In this document: positions 28,061 to 38,200 of the stretch, in pieces
Numbering within the stretch: position 1 is the first letter of the stretch
Layout of the letters: each line of letters opens with the position of its first letter
Source of the DNA: Prevotella sp. 10(H)
GTDB lineage: Bacteria; Bacteroidota; Bacteroidia; Bacteroidales; Dysgonomonadaceae
DNA: 64,000 nt
Assembly (NCBI RefSeq): GCF_000711235.1
Contig: NZ_JOMI01000001.1
Coordinates: 1 to 64,000 of the forward strand
Reading direction: 5' to 3'
Made by a program: the position numbers and the translations under genes
The notes under the pieces: generated by a model
The model's input: the letters and a program-made list of their open reading frames with translations, nothing else
The model's database searches: none
What the model was told of the DNA's origin: nothing

Positions 28061-28182
28061 TAATTATTTATAGGGTAATTATTAATTTTTACGGCTTCTG
28101 TCTGAATAGACGGTATAATCCCGATTTATCTTATAAATATGTATTCCTATTTGGAGTTTCGAATAAAAAACCTGGATGATCT

Positions 28183-28917
28183 TTACTCTAAATACATATC
28201 CATATTAAACTCTTTTGTATCCACCTTTGTAATATCCACTTTATATTTCTTTATATAACCATCCATAATCGATTTAGCCATTATATCGCTCTCCTCGGTA
28301 TTGATAAACATCTTGAACATATCCGTTCCATTCAGGGTATAAAGAACATTTGCTACAATATCGCTATTCACTGATTCTGCCGGTATTTTATTATGCAGGA
28401 CTTTATAAGCCTGCTCCATTTCCTGAACGGATATACCGCTTGTATCATCATCAGGTAAATCATTTTCATACCCGTCAAATAACGCTTCCTCCATTTCTTT
28501 TCGAAGCTCTTCAGATGGAAGGGTTTCTCTTTCCTCTTCGAATTCATCCGATTCGGGAAATGGCATTTCTACCGGTTCCTGCGGTTCTTCCAATGGTACC
28601 TCTACCGTTTCAAAAGGAACAGCCTCATTCAGTTCAGGCAACCTGAAAATAAGAACAGTCTTTGTATTTCCAACGACCGGATGAGCCGAGTTGAGTTGTT
28701 CAGGTAAATTATCTTCTTTCTTTAATGGTTCTCTTTTTAAAATCTTCCTTTGTTCCCTGATGCTTAAAGCGAATAACGGGCGTTGGCTTTTACGCAGTAT
28801 CCTATTAAATGAATTAATCAAATAGGATAAATATTTAATTGCTAATACAACGATTTTGTTGCACCACGTAACGCATTCGATCAAGCTTGCCAGAAATATA
28901 TAGATAACTATTTTCAT
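28183..28917 (-). CDS. traD: TraD-like conjugation protein
   Basis: 244 residues. The N-terminus is amphipathic/hydrophobic (IVIYIFLASLIECVTWCNKI). It is followed by a long acidic Glu/Pro-rich linker (residues about 95-140) and a C-terminal helical domain (QEMEQAYKVLHNKIPAES and MFKMFINTEESDIMAKSIM). Position one base after the DUF3408 gene and after the ParA gene is where traD sits in CTnDOT-type elements; identification rests mostly on this context. It now ends 8.7 kb from traE because of the cargo. Confidence 0.6.
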   Translation of the reverse strand: MKIVIYIFLASLIECVTWCNKIVVLAIKYLSYLINSFNRILRKSQRPLFALSIREQRKILKREPLKKEDNLPEQLNSAHPVVGNTKTVLIFRLPELNEAVPFETVEVPLEEPQEPVEMPFPESDEFEEERETLPSEELRKEMEEALFDGYENDLPDDDTSGISVQEMEQAYKVLHNKIPAESVNSDIVANVLYTLNGTDMFKMFINTEESDIMAKSIMDGYIKKYKVDITKVDTKEFNMDMYLE

Positions 28918-28918
28918 T

Positions 28919-29341
28919 TCATTCGTTGCTTTTAAGTTTCAGGATGCTTTGATCGATAACCTCATCTATATCATCTCCATATTCCGTAAAATGAAAATCA
29001 AGGATATTATTCATAAACATGGCAATCGACACGCCGGGTGTTAACATCAACAGCTTACCGACTTTCCTGTAATTATCCTCGGACAATTGTATTGTTGTCG
29101 CCCTTTTCAAGATGGGCTTGTTTAACTTAAGAAACAGTTCGCAATAATCTGTCTTTTGCTTTTTCTTCTTTACATTTCCTGAAACTGGATTTGATTGCGG
29201 AATGGATTCTTTCTCTACATCTTTCTTCGAAGGAACAATTTCGTAAGGCTTTTCACTACTTCCTGTCTCCGTTTCATCTTCACCTGCAATCATTCTTTTG
29301 AGTTTGTCCTCATCAACCTGCACTATTTTTCTTTTATTCAT
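28919..29341 (-). CDS. DUF3408 tra protein (TraB/TraC-like)
   Basis: 140 residues. A charged, disordered N-terminus is followed by a compact helical domain (YCELFLKLNKPILKRATTIQ, DNYRKVGKLLMLTPGVSIAMF, ILDFHFTEYGDDIDEVID), matching DUF3408 proteins of Bacteroides tra operons. The basic ribbon-helix-helix-like core suggests DNA binding, perhaps as a partner of the ParA-type TraA. Its ATG overlaps the TraA stop (ATGA). Confidence 0.75.
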   Translation of the reverse strand: MNKRKIVQVDEDKLKRMIAGEDETETGSSEKPYEIVPSKKDVEKESIPQSNPVSGNVKKKKQKTDYCELFLKLNKPILKRATTIQLSEDNYRKVGKLLMLTPGVSIAMFMNNILDFHFTEYGDDIDEVIDQSILKLKSNE

Positions 29342-30102
29342 AGTCCGATCATCTTATTGATTTCTGTAACCAGCTTCTCAAGATTGCTATTGCGTAGCAA
29401 ACGTTTATCAGGAGGGAATAAAGTCGACCGGAATATATCGGTACGGGTTACGGATAACTCCTTGTTGTATTTTTTAGTGTCGGGTATCTGTGTTTTTAAT
29501 ATCGGCAATTTCATATCTTTCGCCAACTCTGTAAAGATTTCATATAGTTCGGTATTTTCCCGCTTATCGACTTTGTTCCAGAAAAAATATGCGCCTTTCA
29601 GGCTACAGGCCAATGTCGTGTCCTGTATGTTTTTATTGAGTGTCATGGCAAAAGACAGGCTGCTGTTCAATGCCCTTCTGTCTGCAATGATGGGAATGAA
29701 AATAAAGTCCAGGTTGATAATCACGTTCAATACTCCCTGACTGTTTACGGTGCCGGGCAGGTCGAATAATACCACATCGACAGGCACTTTATTCTTGTCG
29801 AGCTGATTGATCACAGTTTCTAATGCCGTCTCAGGACTTGCTTTAATGATCTTATAGGCTTTCCGTCCTGTCAGATCAAATCTTTTTTCAAGCAGTGCCT
29901 GTAGTTGACTGTTTCTACCCATGGTTTCAATATCGGACTCACGCATATTAACAATGGAATGTTGGGGATAGTCACAATCGATAACTATCACGTTCTTCAT
30001 CAATTCATAGTGAAGGTAACTGGCATAAATAGTGGTCAGGGCCGATTTTCCGACTCCGCCTTTCTGATTGCCGAAAGCAATAAAAATAGTCTTCTTATCC
30101 AT
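29338..30102 (-). CDS. traA: ParA-family ATPase TraA
   Basis: 254 residues. The deviant Walker A motif FGNQKGGVGKSALTTIYASY is near residues 10-29. Walker A-prime/B are VIDCDYPQHS near 40 and VVLFDLPGTVNS near 110. It begins the traA-D transcript. In conjugative transposons this ATPase is associated with transfer or element maintenance. Repeated words in the 304-base region upstream could be binding sites for it or a partner. Confidence 0.9.
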   Translation of the reverse strand: MDKKTIFIAFGNQKGGVGKSALTTIYASYLHYELMKNVIVIDCDYPQHSIVNMRESDIETMGRNSQLQALLEKRFDLTGRKAYKIIKASPETALETVINQLDKNKVPVDVVLFDLPGTVNSQGVLNVIINLDFIFIPIIADRRALNSSLSFAMTLNKNIQDTTLACSLKGAYFFWNKVDKRENTELYEIFTELAKDMKLPILKTQIPDTKKYNKELSVTRTDIFRSTLFPPDKRLLRNSNLEKLVTEINKMIGL

Positions 30103-30406
30103 AATTTATTAAATGAAAATTAATAGTCGTGCAATCCATTTAATTATTCATTAAAATCAGAATTATGGTTTTCGTATGATATAGTTCACCGGAGAAACGG
30201 ATCATCGTTATTACCGTTTATCCATAATACCATGTAACGGTGGAACCGTGTAATAATATGATCCAAAGATTAAGTTTATATTCCGGATTTTCGGTATCGT
30301 TTATCAAAAATGGCGGTATATTTCACCGTTTGTCGATGTATTTCTCACCTGTATAATAATAAATCAGGATTATACTATAGTATGATCCTGCCTTAGGTTG
30401 GTTATT
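30103..30406. repeat. Leader region of traA with iteron-like words
   Basis: This gene-free gap holds three direct copies of AyCGTTTrTC (30213-30222, 30296-30305, 30325-30334) and an ACGGT/ACCGT inverted pair around 30236-30248. No coding frame is convincing. It could be an operator, a partition-type site or part of a transfer origin; none is shown. Confidence 0.35.
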
Positions 30407-31168
30407 TTATTTATTATATCCTGGTACAAGCTCTGGCGTTGGCCTGAAAGGGACAACCTTATGTTCACGCGGTGCTATCCATCCTGATTTTTCAGGATTT
30501 AGTTCAACTTTATAGCAAATATCCGAAATTATTTTCCGATTGCAAATGGCTTTCCCTTCAAAAACATTCCAGGGCAGCGGTAAATTGTTCCAGTCATCGG
30601 TATTGGGATCGAGTTTACCCCCACTACTAATATGCCAGTAGACTACATCTCCTGCCATTAAGCGTAATACTTTACCGAAACAAAGTGTATCTAAAAGGTC
30701 ATCCATACCCATAGCATAAATCAGATTCATCCAGTTATCCCTAGATTTATTCCATGCGCCGGCTGTATCGTTCCAGGTAGTCGAATCATTCCCTTTTTTT
30801 ACGACCATGTTTTTAAGGTTTATATCACTTGTATTCCAGATTTCCTGCAACAAGTAAGATTCCCTTCTGCTCATCGGTGGGATTGTTTAATACTTCGATA
30901 GCAGGATATACATGTGATATTGCCCATCAGTTAGTGGATGGTTATCCAGGCAGCGTTTGTATAATAGTTCGCTTATTTCATCGAATGCTCTTTGTTGACC
31001 GTAGATAGTGAATTTACTACGCATGTTGCATCGTGAAGTGTAATATGCAATGAAACAGGCGGTATCCACATCGGATGCAAAATTTTCACAATCCAAACGG
31101 TGGATAATACCATGCTTGGCTATTTTCTGGAATTCAGTTTTACGGTTTTCCTGATAAATTTCATCAAT
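30407..31168 (-). pseudogene. Unrecognised gene, lacking an ATG and carrying an in-frame TAA
   Basis: An open frame begins after a TAA at 31169-31171 and has only ATT or TTG near its start, so the 5' end looks lost. It runs to a TAA at 30887-30889, then continues in the same frame (TIPPMSRRESYLLQEIWNTS) to 30407. The peptide is rich in Trp/Cys (FIAYYTSRCNMRSKF, YAMGMDDLLDTLCFGK, VVYWHISSGGKLDPNTDDW). I do not recognise the family. Alternatively there are two genes, the second starting at ATG 30874. It marks the seam between the tra module and the PUL. Confidence 0.5.
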
Positions 31169-31215
31169 TTATCTCCAATCTTATCACCGAGTACTTTTTA
31201 GGATCTTTTTAATCA

Positions 31216-31256
31216 TTCATACTTCATTTCATCAGATTGTAAAAATGAAGTATGAA
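31216..31256 (-). terminator. 14-bp perfect hairpin at end of the PUL operon
   Basis: TTCATACTTCATTT and AAATGAAGTATGAA are exact complements around a 13-base loop, 15 bases beyond the SGNH hydrolase stop. No long T tract follows on the minus strand, so termination is inferred from position. Confidence 0.55.
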
Positions 31257-31270
31257 TACATTAAAAATTA

Positions 31271-32584
31271 TTATTTAACCTTCTTGATTGTATAATAATT
31301 ATCCTGGGGTTTATTATTTTCCCAAAGCATTTTATCTAATTCATCTGCCTTTTTCATCCAGAAGCTTTCCTTTGATTTTAGATTAAAATACTCGTTAAAA
31401 CTATCTGTATTTCCTTGAAATTGTTCCAGTATATCTGCTTTTGGAGTAGAAACATCGTCAATTTCATACCGTTTTTTGAGCTCACCATACTCTTTCATAG
31501 CAATGTATCGAATGTTTCCCACTATAGAAGTATATTCTGCTATGGTTTCTGCAAGTAAAGCAGCCTGTTTATTTTGGGGTGTATCAGCTATGGTAGCTAA
31601 ATTAAGCCCTTTTGCAAACTCAGCCGCTTCATAATCCGCAATAGCGATACTATTTATAGAAAGGGTATATTTGCCCGGCGTTAGTCCGTCTATTTGAAGT
31701 ATTTCCTGATTTAATTCATTCTCAAAATCCATAAATAGTGAAGCTTCCTCCGGAATAGCCACTTTGGGATAAGGCAAGGCGTATTCTAACAATGAAAAGC
31801 TAATAGTTCCATCTTTGAATGAGAGATTACTAACCGAGCAATTATTTTGTTCCCTAACCGAGAAAGACTTCGCATCAATCTTTGTTTTTGAAACGAAAGG
31901 AGTGCCATTTGTGGATTTTATAAAGATATATCCCATCAGGAAATCAGCCAAAGGAGTAGTATGAACGCGGTCTTTAGTAAGCAAAGTAAATGTCGAATCA
32001 ATAGTTTGCTGCTCCAGTGTAATCTGATGCATTGGATTATAGAAATCAACTACAGGTAAATTCCGTTTTCTCCCCAAGTCGATAACCTGACTTGCCAGTC
32101 GTTCCAACCCCAGTCTTTTAGGATCTACCCGTTCTGTACTTTTCACAGAATAATCGTAGGGAGAAGGTGTAATGAGAATAACCCGACTACCATTTTCTTC
32201 CAGTCGATTTATAATTCCTTCGAGATCACGACTATAATTTTCCTTAGTAAAAAGTCCGCTGTTTTCCCACCAGATATCATTCATGCCAAGCATTATGGTA
32301 GATATTGTAGGTTGATGTACCAAAATATCTCCATCCATACGACGGGTTAGCGTACCGGTAGTTGTATCTCCTCCCGCACCACAATTTAATAATTTAAATT
32401 GCTGCGTGGGGAAACGGGTAATGTAATAAAGATATATCATCTCAAGGTATTTACCTTGGTGGGTAATACTATTACCTATGGCACACCAACGATCACCTTC
32501 TTTAAATGGGATATATGTTTGGGAGAAAGTCTCTACTAATATCAACATAGACAAACACAAACAAAGAATTATTTTTTTAATCAT
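31271..32584 (-). CDS. SGNH/GDSL hydrolase, secreted
   Basis: 437 residues. A signal peptide (ILCLCLSMLILVETFSQTY) precedes an SGNH domain: block I WCAIGNSITHQGKY (catalytic Ser in GNSIT), block II glycine in NCGAGGDTT, block III GMNDIW, and block V KDRVHTTPLADF (Asp/His). About 190 C-terminal residues form a further beta/helical region. It is probably an esterase acting on acylated glycans in the periplasm, as the last gene of the PUL. Substrate not readable. Confidence 0.85.
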   Translation of the reverse strand: MIKKIILCLCLSMLILVETFSQTYIPFKEGDRWCAIGNSITHQGKYLEMIYLYYITRFPTQQFKLLNCGAGGDTTTGTLTRRMDGDILVHQPTISTIMLGMNDIWWENSGLFTKENYSRDLEGIINRLEENGSRVILITPSPYDYSVKSTERVDPKRLGLERLASQVIDLGRKRNLPVVDFYNPMHQITLEQQTIDSTFTLLTKDRVHTTPLADFLMGYIFIKSTNGTPFVSKTKIDAKSFSVREQNNCSVSNLSFKDGTISFSLLEYALPYPKVAIPEEASLFMDFENELNQEILQIDGLTPGKYTLSINSIAIADYEAAEFAKGLNLATIADTPQNKQAALLAETIAEYTSIVGNIRYIAMKEYGELKKRYEIDDVSTPKADILEQFQGNTDSFNEYFNLKSKESFWMKKADELDKMLWENNKPQDNYYTIKKVK

Positions 32585-32697
32585 ATCATATTTTGTTATT
32601 TATCGAATTTTATATTGAAAAGAATGTCTAAAAAGTTCTCCTCCACCTTTGGACTGCAAGAGAAGAAACTTTTTAGACAACTATTTTTTAAAACTAT

Positions 32698-33402
32698 TTA
32701 GTTTACAGTAAGTTCTACTATCTCACTATAGTTTACTCCATTACTGGTGTGGGCGGCAACTCTTACATATATCCGGTTTTGATTAGCTTTGATTTTATGG
32801 ATGTTTTCCTTAAAAGCATTATCGTTGGGCAAATCGAATATACATGTTCCGTTAGCCTCAGTTTGAGCGGTTCTTGAAGCGTAGTTCGAACTATTGGCAT
32901 CTACACCCTTGGCAAAGTTCCACATAACAGATATTTCATTAATAGTATATGATGGGGCAGACGGCGTTGCCGTATAGGTTACCGATAATTGATTACTGGC
33001 ATCTACCGTAGCCTGTATGCCTATCCGCGCATAAGGAGTAGCGGTAAGATCAAGTTGAGTTTGTCCTTTAATCGTTACGTTACTTTCGCATTTATCGGTA
33101 AATGGACCGTTCACTACTACACGGTATTCGCCGTTAAAAACCCGGCTGTTTTCGAAAGTACCGTCTTGCTTGGCACGGAAGTCGATAGATTTGGTAGCAT
33201 TTGTATTGAGTTCGTACAAATTAACCATTATACCTGAACTGCCGGCTACAGGAAGTGGTATCGGTTTGTTGGTTTGTGCATCGTAAACTGTGCCCCGGAT
33301 GCCTCCGTTGGGCGCATCATAATTATCTATGTCGTTGTCGCACGATATACATATGACAACCAGCATGATAAGATATATTATTTTTTTCATACTTTCTTTC
33401 AT
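32698..33402 (-). CDS. DUF3823 surface lipoprotein of PUL
   Basis: 234 residues; an internal start four codons in (MKKIIYLIM) is as likely as the first. The lipobox is VICISC. The N-terminal domain (GGIRGTVYDAQTNKPIPLPV) is a carboxypeptidase-like beta sandwich and the C-terminal domain has an Ig/FN3-like pattern, together DUF3823. Such proteins follow SusD in many PULs and may bind glycan at the surface. Confidence 0.8.
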   Translation of the reverse strand: MKESMKKIIYLIMLVVICISCDNDIDNYDAPNGGIRGTVYDAQTNKPIPLPVAGSSGIMVNLYELNTNATKSIDFRAKQDGTFENSRVFNGEYRVVVNGPFTDKCESNVTIKGQTQLDLTATPYARIGIQATVDASNQLSVTYTATPSAPSYTINEISVMWNFAKGVDANSSNYASRTAQTEANGTCIFDLPNDNAFKENIHKIKANQNRIYVRVAAHTSNGVNYSEIVELTVN

Positions 33403-33411
33403 TAAATATTA

Positions 33412-35271
33412 TTAGTTTTCGAATCCGGGATTTTGTACCAACAACGGATTGGTACTTATATCGTTACCATACAAACGCACGTAATAGTTTTTTTCGAGGA
33501 ATATACGTTTCTGCTTAGGCGGATTGGTGCCTATTTCGAACGTATATTTGCCATCACTTAGGTTATACCACGGATAAAGGGCGCTGCCACGGAAGTTTGT
33601 TAGTCCGCCTTGTGTAACATCAAGGTGGGCAATGCGCCAACGTTTCATGTCCCAGTAACGGTGTTTTTCGAAAGCAAGTTCTATGCGACGTTCATGACGC
33701 ACTTTTTCCAGAGTAATGACATCAAGTTTCTTAATGCCGGCTCTTCCACGTATTTCATTTACCGCCGACAATGCTTCGCCATCTTTGCCACCGAGTTCCA
33801 TGCATGCTTCTGCAAGATTAAGATATATTTCCCCAAGGCGGAATACGACCCAAGGAGTTTCCGATTTCCCCATTTCCATATCGGTAAGAGTTTCATCGAA
33901 GAATTTCTTTTGGTAAAAACCGGTTTTAGAAGGGTCACCCACATCAGCACCGCCGTCTTTGCCCGATGCATTATATTTTACCCCGTTAATTTCTACGGTG
34001 TTGTCTCCGCTTGGTTGGTTATAGGCCTGGTATTTGGTTCCGTCAGGGCCAATTATTCCTCTTTTCCACTCGATACGGGTGTCCTGACAAGGTGAGCCGG
34101 GAAGATAAACTGATGCAAATAAACGTGGATCCTTGTCTGCAAATAGATCGAGTACATCGTCAAAGCGGCGCGGAGTTACTCCGTCAGCTTCATATATGCG
34201 GAGTTTACCTTCTGTACCATCAGTATATTCGAATGCTTCAACTATTTCGAGCGTAGGAGCCATACCGCTACCCCAGCCGTTTCCCCGGTATGAGAAAGGG
34301 GCGTTGCGTTTATCCCAGTCATGACCTTTTCCGCCGGCTGCATTGTATTGCTTCTGGAAAATGTATTCTCCGTTATCTCCATTACCTTTAGTAAACATTT
34401 CGTAGAAATTACGAGCCTTGTCGATATTTTTTTCATACAAATGGTATTCTCCCATTCCCAATAGTTCCTTAGATGCATTGTAGCATTCGGTAAACAATCT
34501 AGGTGCTTCGGAAGCCGGAATACCTACAACTCCGTCGAGTTGTACCTTACCGTATGTGGCGATAGAACCTGCATACAGGGCGGCACGCGAACATAGAGCC
34601 AGGGCTGCACCTTTGGTAGCACGGTATTTTCCGGAATTATTTCGTGTAGGTTCCAATACTTTTGCAATAGCTTTGCATTCGTCGATTATAAAATTGTACA
34701 CTTCTACCTCCTTGTTTCTCGGAACTTGTAACGAACTTATATCACCGGGAACGTAGACTTGAGGCTCAATAATTAAGGGTACACCACCGTAGCGTTTTAC
34801 CGATCCGAAATAATGCAATGCCCTTATAAATCGCGCTTCGGCATTGAGTAATTCCTTTTCTTTCTCGTTTAGAGCAGTTGTTTGGGTAAGCTGTGCCAGG
34901 AATTCGTTGGTGCGGCGTATGTGATTATATCTGTCGTAAAATTTGTCTTCGGCTAAATAATCATCATATGTATAAGTTCCGCCGGCATTGTCAAACATCG
35001 GGTCTTTCTGATACGAGCCCTGCGCCTCGTCCGAAAGTGTTGTAGGATTCATAAGCCGCCAGTCGGTAATATACCAGTCATTAAATTCGTCGAGACGAAG
35101 TCCATCATACAGATTCACAAGTACGGCATCGATTGCTTTGGGGTTTTGCCACACCAAATCAGGCGTGATAGTGCCGCTGGTACTCTCCCGGTCGAGGTAG
35201 TCGCTACATCCGCAGAATATGGAAGACAGGATGCAGAAACATAATATTTTTTTATAGTTTCGTATTTTCAT
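33412..35271 (-). CDS. susD-like: SusD/RagB nutrient-binding lipoprotein
   Basis: 619 residues. The signal (KILCFCILSSIFCGCSDYLD) has a lipobox. The SusD pattern is clear: RHYFGSVKRYGGVPL-type motif (FIRALHYFGSVKRYGGVPLI), YLNLAEACMELGG near the C-terminus, and RIELAFEKHRYWDMKRW. It caps the SusC transporter and binds oligosaccharide at the cell surface. It begins 10 bases after susC. Confidence 0.95.
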   Translation of the reverse strand: MKIRNYKKILCFCILSSIFCGCSDYLDRESTSGTITPDLVWQNPKAIDAVLVNLYDGLRLDEFNDWYITDWRLMNPTTLSDEAQGSYQKDPMFDNAGGTYTYDDYLAEDKFYDRYNHIRRTNEFLAQLTQTTALNEKEKELLNAEARFIRALHYFGSVKRYGGVPLIIEPQVYVPGDISSLQVPRNKEVEVYNFIIDECKAIAKVLEPTRNNSGKYRATKGAALALCSRAALYAGSIATYGKVQLDGVVGIPASEAPRLFTECYNASKELLGMGEYHLYEKNIDKARNFYEMFTKGNGDNGEYIFQKQYNAAGGKGHDWDKRNAPFSYRGNGWGSGMAPTLEIVEAFEYTDGTEGKLRIYEADGVTPRRFDDVLDLFADKDPRLFASVYLPGSPCQDTRIEWKRGIIGPDGTKYQAYNQPSGDNTVEINGVKYNASGKDGGADVGDPSKTGFYQKKFFDETLTDMEMGKSETPWVVFRLGEIYLNLAEACMELGGKDGEALSAVNEIRGRAGIKKLDVITLEKVRHERRIELAFEKHRYWDMKRWRIAHLDVTQGGLTNFRGSALYPWYNLSDGKYTFEIGTNPPKQKRIFLEKNYYVRLYGNDISTNPLLVQNPGFEN

Positions 35272-35281
35272 AAATTTGATT

Positions 35282-38200
35282 TTAAAAAGTTATGTTTAAC
35301 CCGAAATTAAATGTCTTCATCTGAGGATAGTATCTCAGTAGACTATTGTCACTCTCCGGATCGGTGTATTTCATTAGACCATCTCTATTGGTGAATGTAA
35401 GAAGGTTGTTGCAATTTACATATAGCCGCACTTGTTCCAAACCGCACTTACTTAACAATGTGGAGGGGAGCGAATAGCCGAACTCAAGTGTTTTTAATCT
35501 CAGGAAATTAGCCTTGTGTAACGACCAGGAATTGTTAGAACGGTTATCACTTAATCCGGCAGGACGCACAGCGGGCATTTCGCCCGGAATCCATTTGCTG
35601 TAAGGATCGGTAGGGTCTTCACGGTGCCAGCGATCGGTTTGTATGGCAAATCCGTTACCTAACCCTTGTTGAATGAAGGGGTCGAGCACGTCGCCACTTA
35701 TGAAAATATCGTGTCCGGCAGCACCTTGAAAGAATAGAGTAAGATCAAATCCTTTATACTCACCCGAAAGGTTAAGACCATAATACATACTGGGTGCACT
35801 GCCATGCCCGATAGGTTGTTCATCGTTTCCATCGATAACACCGTCGTTATTCCAGTCCTGAAATTTCAAGTCACCCGGAAGAAGAGATTTATTTCCATTA
35901 CCGTCCTGTACTGGCGAATTTAGTATTTCCTCATAAGACTGGAACTGTCCGATAACTTTTCTACCCCAGCGGATGTCTTTATAACGACCATTGCTATTAT
36001 TGCGCCAGTTGTCGTACATATTAGTGGAAGCTTCGCGCTCTATATAATCGTTCAGAATACGGGTAAGGGAGAAGTTTCCTGATACCTGGTATCTGAAATC
36101 TCCGATTTTATTCATATGACCCAGCACGATCTCGAACCCTCTATTTTTATCTGAGTTGAGATTTTCCTGTGGCATGGGTTGTCCGAATGTGGTTGGTAAA
36201 CTACCTGCACGGGTTGCCGGAAGCCCGGAGCGATTACGCTGGAAATAATCGAACTCAACAGACAGGAGTCCCCTTTTCCAAGAGGCTTCGAAGCCAATGT
36301 TTTTGATTTTTGACTCGTACCATGTAAGCCACGGGTTTGCCATACCACGGTTGCGAAGTCCGAGTGTAAGACCATCGGAACCTAACACGTAGTGCCCTTC
36401 ATACTGGTATCCGTCTAAATATTGATAGGCATTAAAATCTCCTTCGTCACCCACTTTGGCATAGGATGCACGAATTTTGAGATTATCAAGATCAGGAAGC
36501 AAGTTCTTCATGAAAGCTTCTTCAGAGAGTCTCCAACCTACGGATACTCCGGGGAAGAACCCCCATCGGTCGCCTGCACGAAATTTATAGGAACCATCAT
36601 ACCTAAAATTGAACTCTACCAAATATTTGCCGGAGTATGCGTAGTTGAACCGCCCTACTAATCCCTGGTGCGCTGTTTCAACAGAACTACCTCCGGAAGT
36701 TTGGTTTTCCTTGTCACCATAATCCAGATCTTCAATCAGGCCAATAGTATATTGTTTGTATCCCTGTACCCAAGTTTTGCGGTCGTGATACATTTCCCAA
36801 AGCAGCATACCGCCAACATCGTGCTTATCGGCAAACATATGGTTGTAGTTTATAGAATATTGCTGAGTAGGTTTATAGTAATTTTCCATTTTCGACGTAA
36901 GGTGAGACATGGAGTTAATTATTTTTCGGTCATACTGCTCTGTTGAAGCATCGTAAGTATATCCGTAAGCTTCTTTTTTCCAACTTTTCTCTTCAACATT
37001 ACGGTAGTCGTAAGCAACTAATGCTTTTGCAATTAAACCTTTAACGTAAGGTATCTTCCATGTTACGCCTACCGAGCCGTTAAATTCGCGACGTAAGCGG
37101 TCTTCGTATCCGACTTCGCTGGCATACGACATTTGTACCGGATTGTCTGCATGCCAATAGTCAGGATTATTGTTAGCATATATTGGGTAGGTTGGGTTTA
37201 CCATCTGTGTCATACCAAACAAGTTCCATGCATTGTTGGGATTAGTACGTTTGTCGTAGCGACCGCTCAGTTGGAAGTCTACAGTCAGACCTTTGACAAC
37301 CTCTGTGCTAATATTGGAGCGTACATTATATCGGTTATAGTTCCAGTCGGTAGATTTCAATATACCTTCCTGGTCCATGTAACCTAGTGACAGGTAGTAT
37401 TTTGTTTTTTCCGTTCCACCGGTTACACTCAGGTTATGAGCCGTTTGCGGAGCAGAATTTCTCATCGTTGAGTCCCACCAATCAGTACCTACAGAGCCAT
37501 TACGGAAGGCTTCCAATTGTTCGGGTGTAAATGCTGCTACACCGTTCCACTGGTTGGTATTATAAATAGCTTCGTTATATGCCGAGGCGTATTCGTAAGC
37601 ATTCATTGCATCAGGATAGCGGGTTACTTGCTGAAACCCGAAATATCCGTTATAGTTAATTTTTGCTTTAGATTCTGTTCCCTTTTTAGTCGTAACCAAC
37701 AATACTCCGTTAGATCCTTTGAAACCATATACCGCAGCGGCAGCATCTTTCAGTATGGAAATTGATTCTATGTCGTTAGGGTCGAGTTGAGAGTAATCCC
37801 GTTCGATACCATCGACAATGACTAGCATACTTCCATATCCACGGATATCTACCGATGCTCCATCGTCACCCGGGCTACCCGAACGCTGTACCGCGCGCAA
37901 TCCCGGAAGACGTCCGGCTAGCATATTAGATACATTAGGTGCTTTTACTGTCATCAACTCATCGGATTTAATGGCAGATACGGATCCGGTTACAGATGCC
38001 TTTTTCTGTACACCATAGCCTACTACGACTATTTCGTCCAGTAATTCTGTATTTTCCTGTAATACAATTTTCATGTATGTCATGCCATTCACTGCCTGTT
38101 CTAGGGGTTTGTATCCTATATATGAGATTTCAAGTATGGCATTTGCTGGAACGGTGAGGGTAAAGTTACCATCCAAGTCCGTGATAGTACCTATAGTAGC

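Noticed and set aside
36112-36375. Open frames inside the susC gene on both strands
   Set aside because: All overlap conserved barrel sequence; no independent signals.
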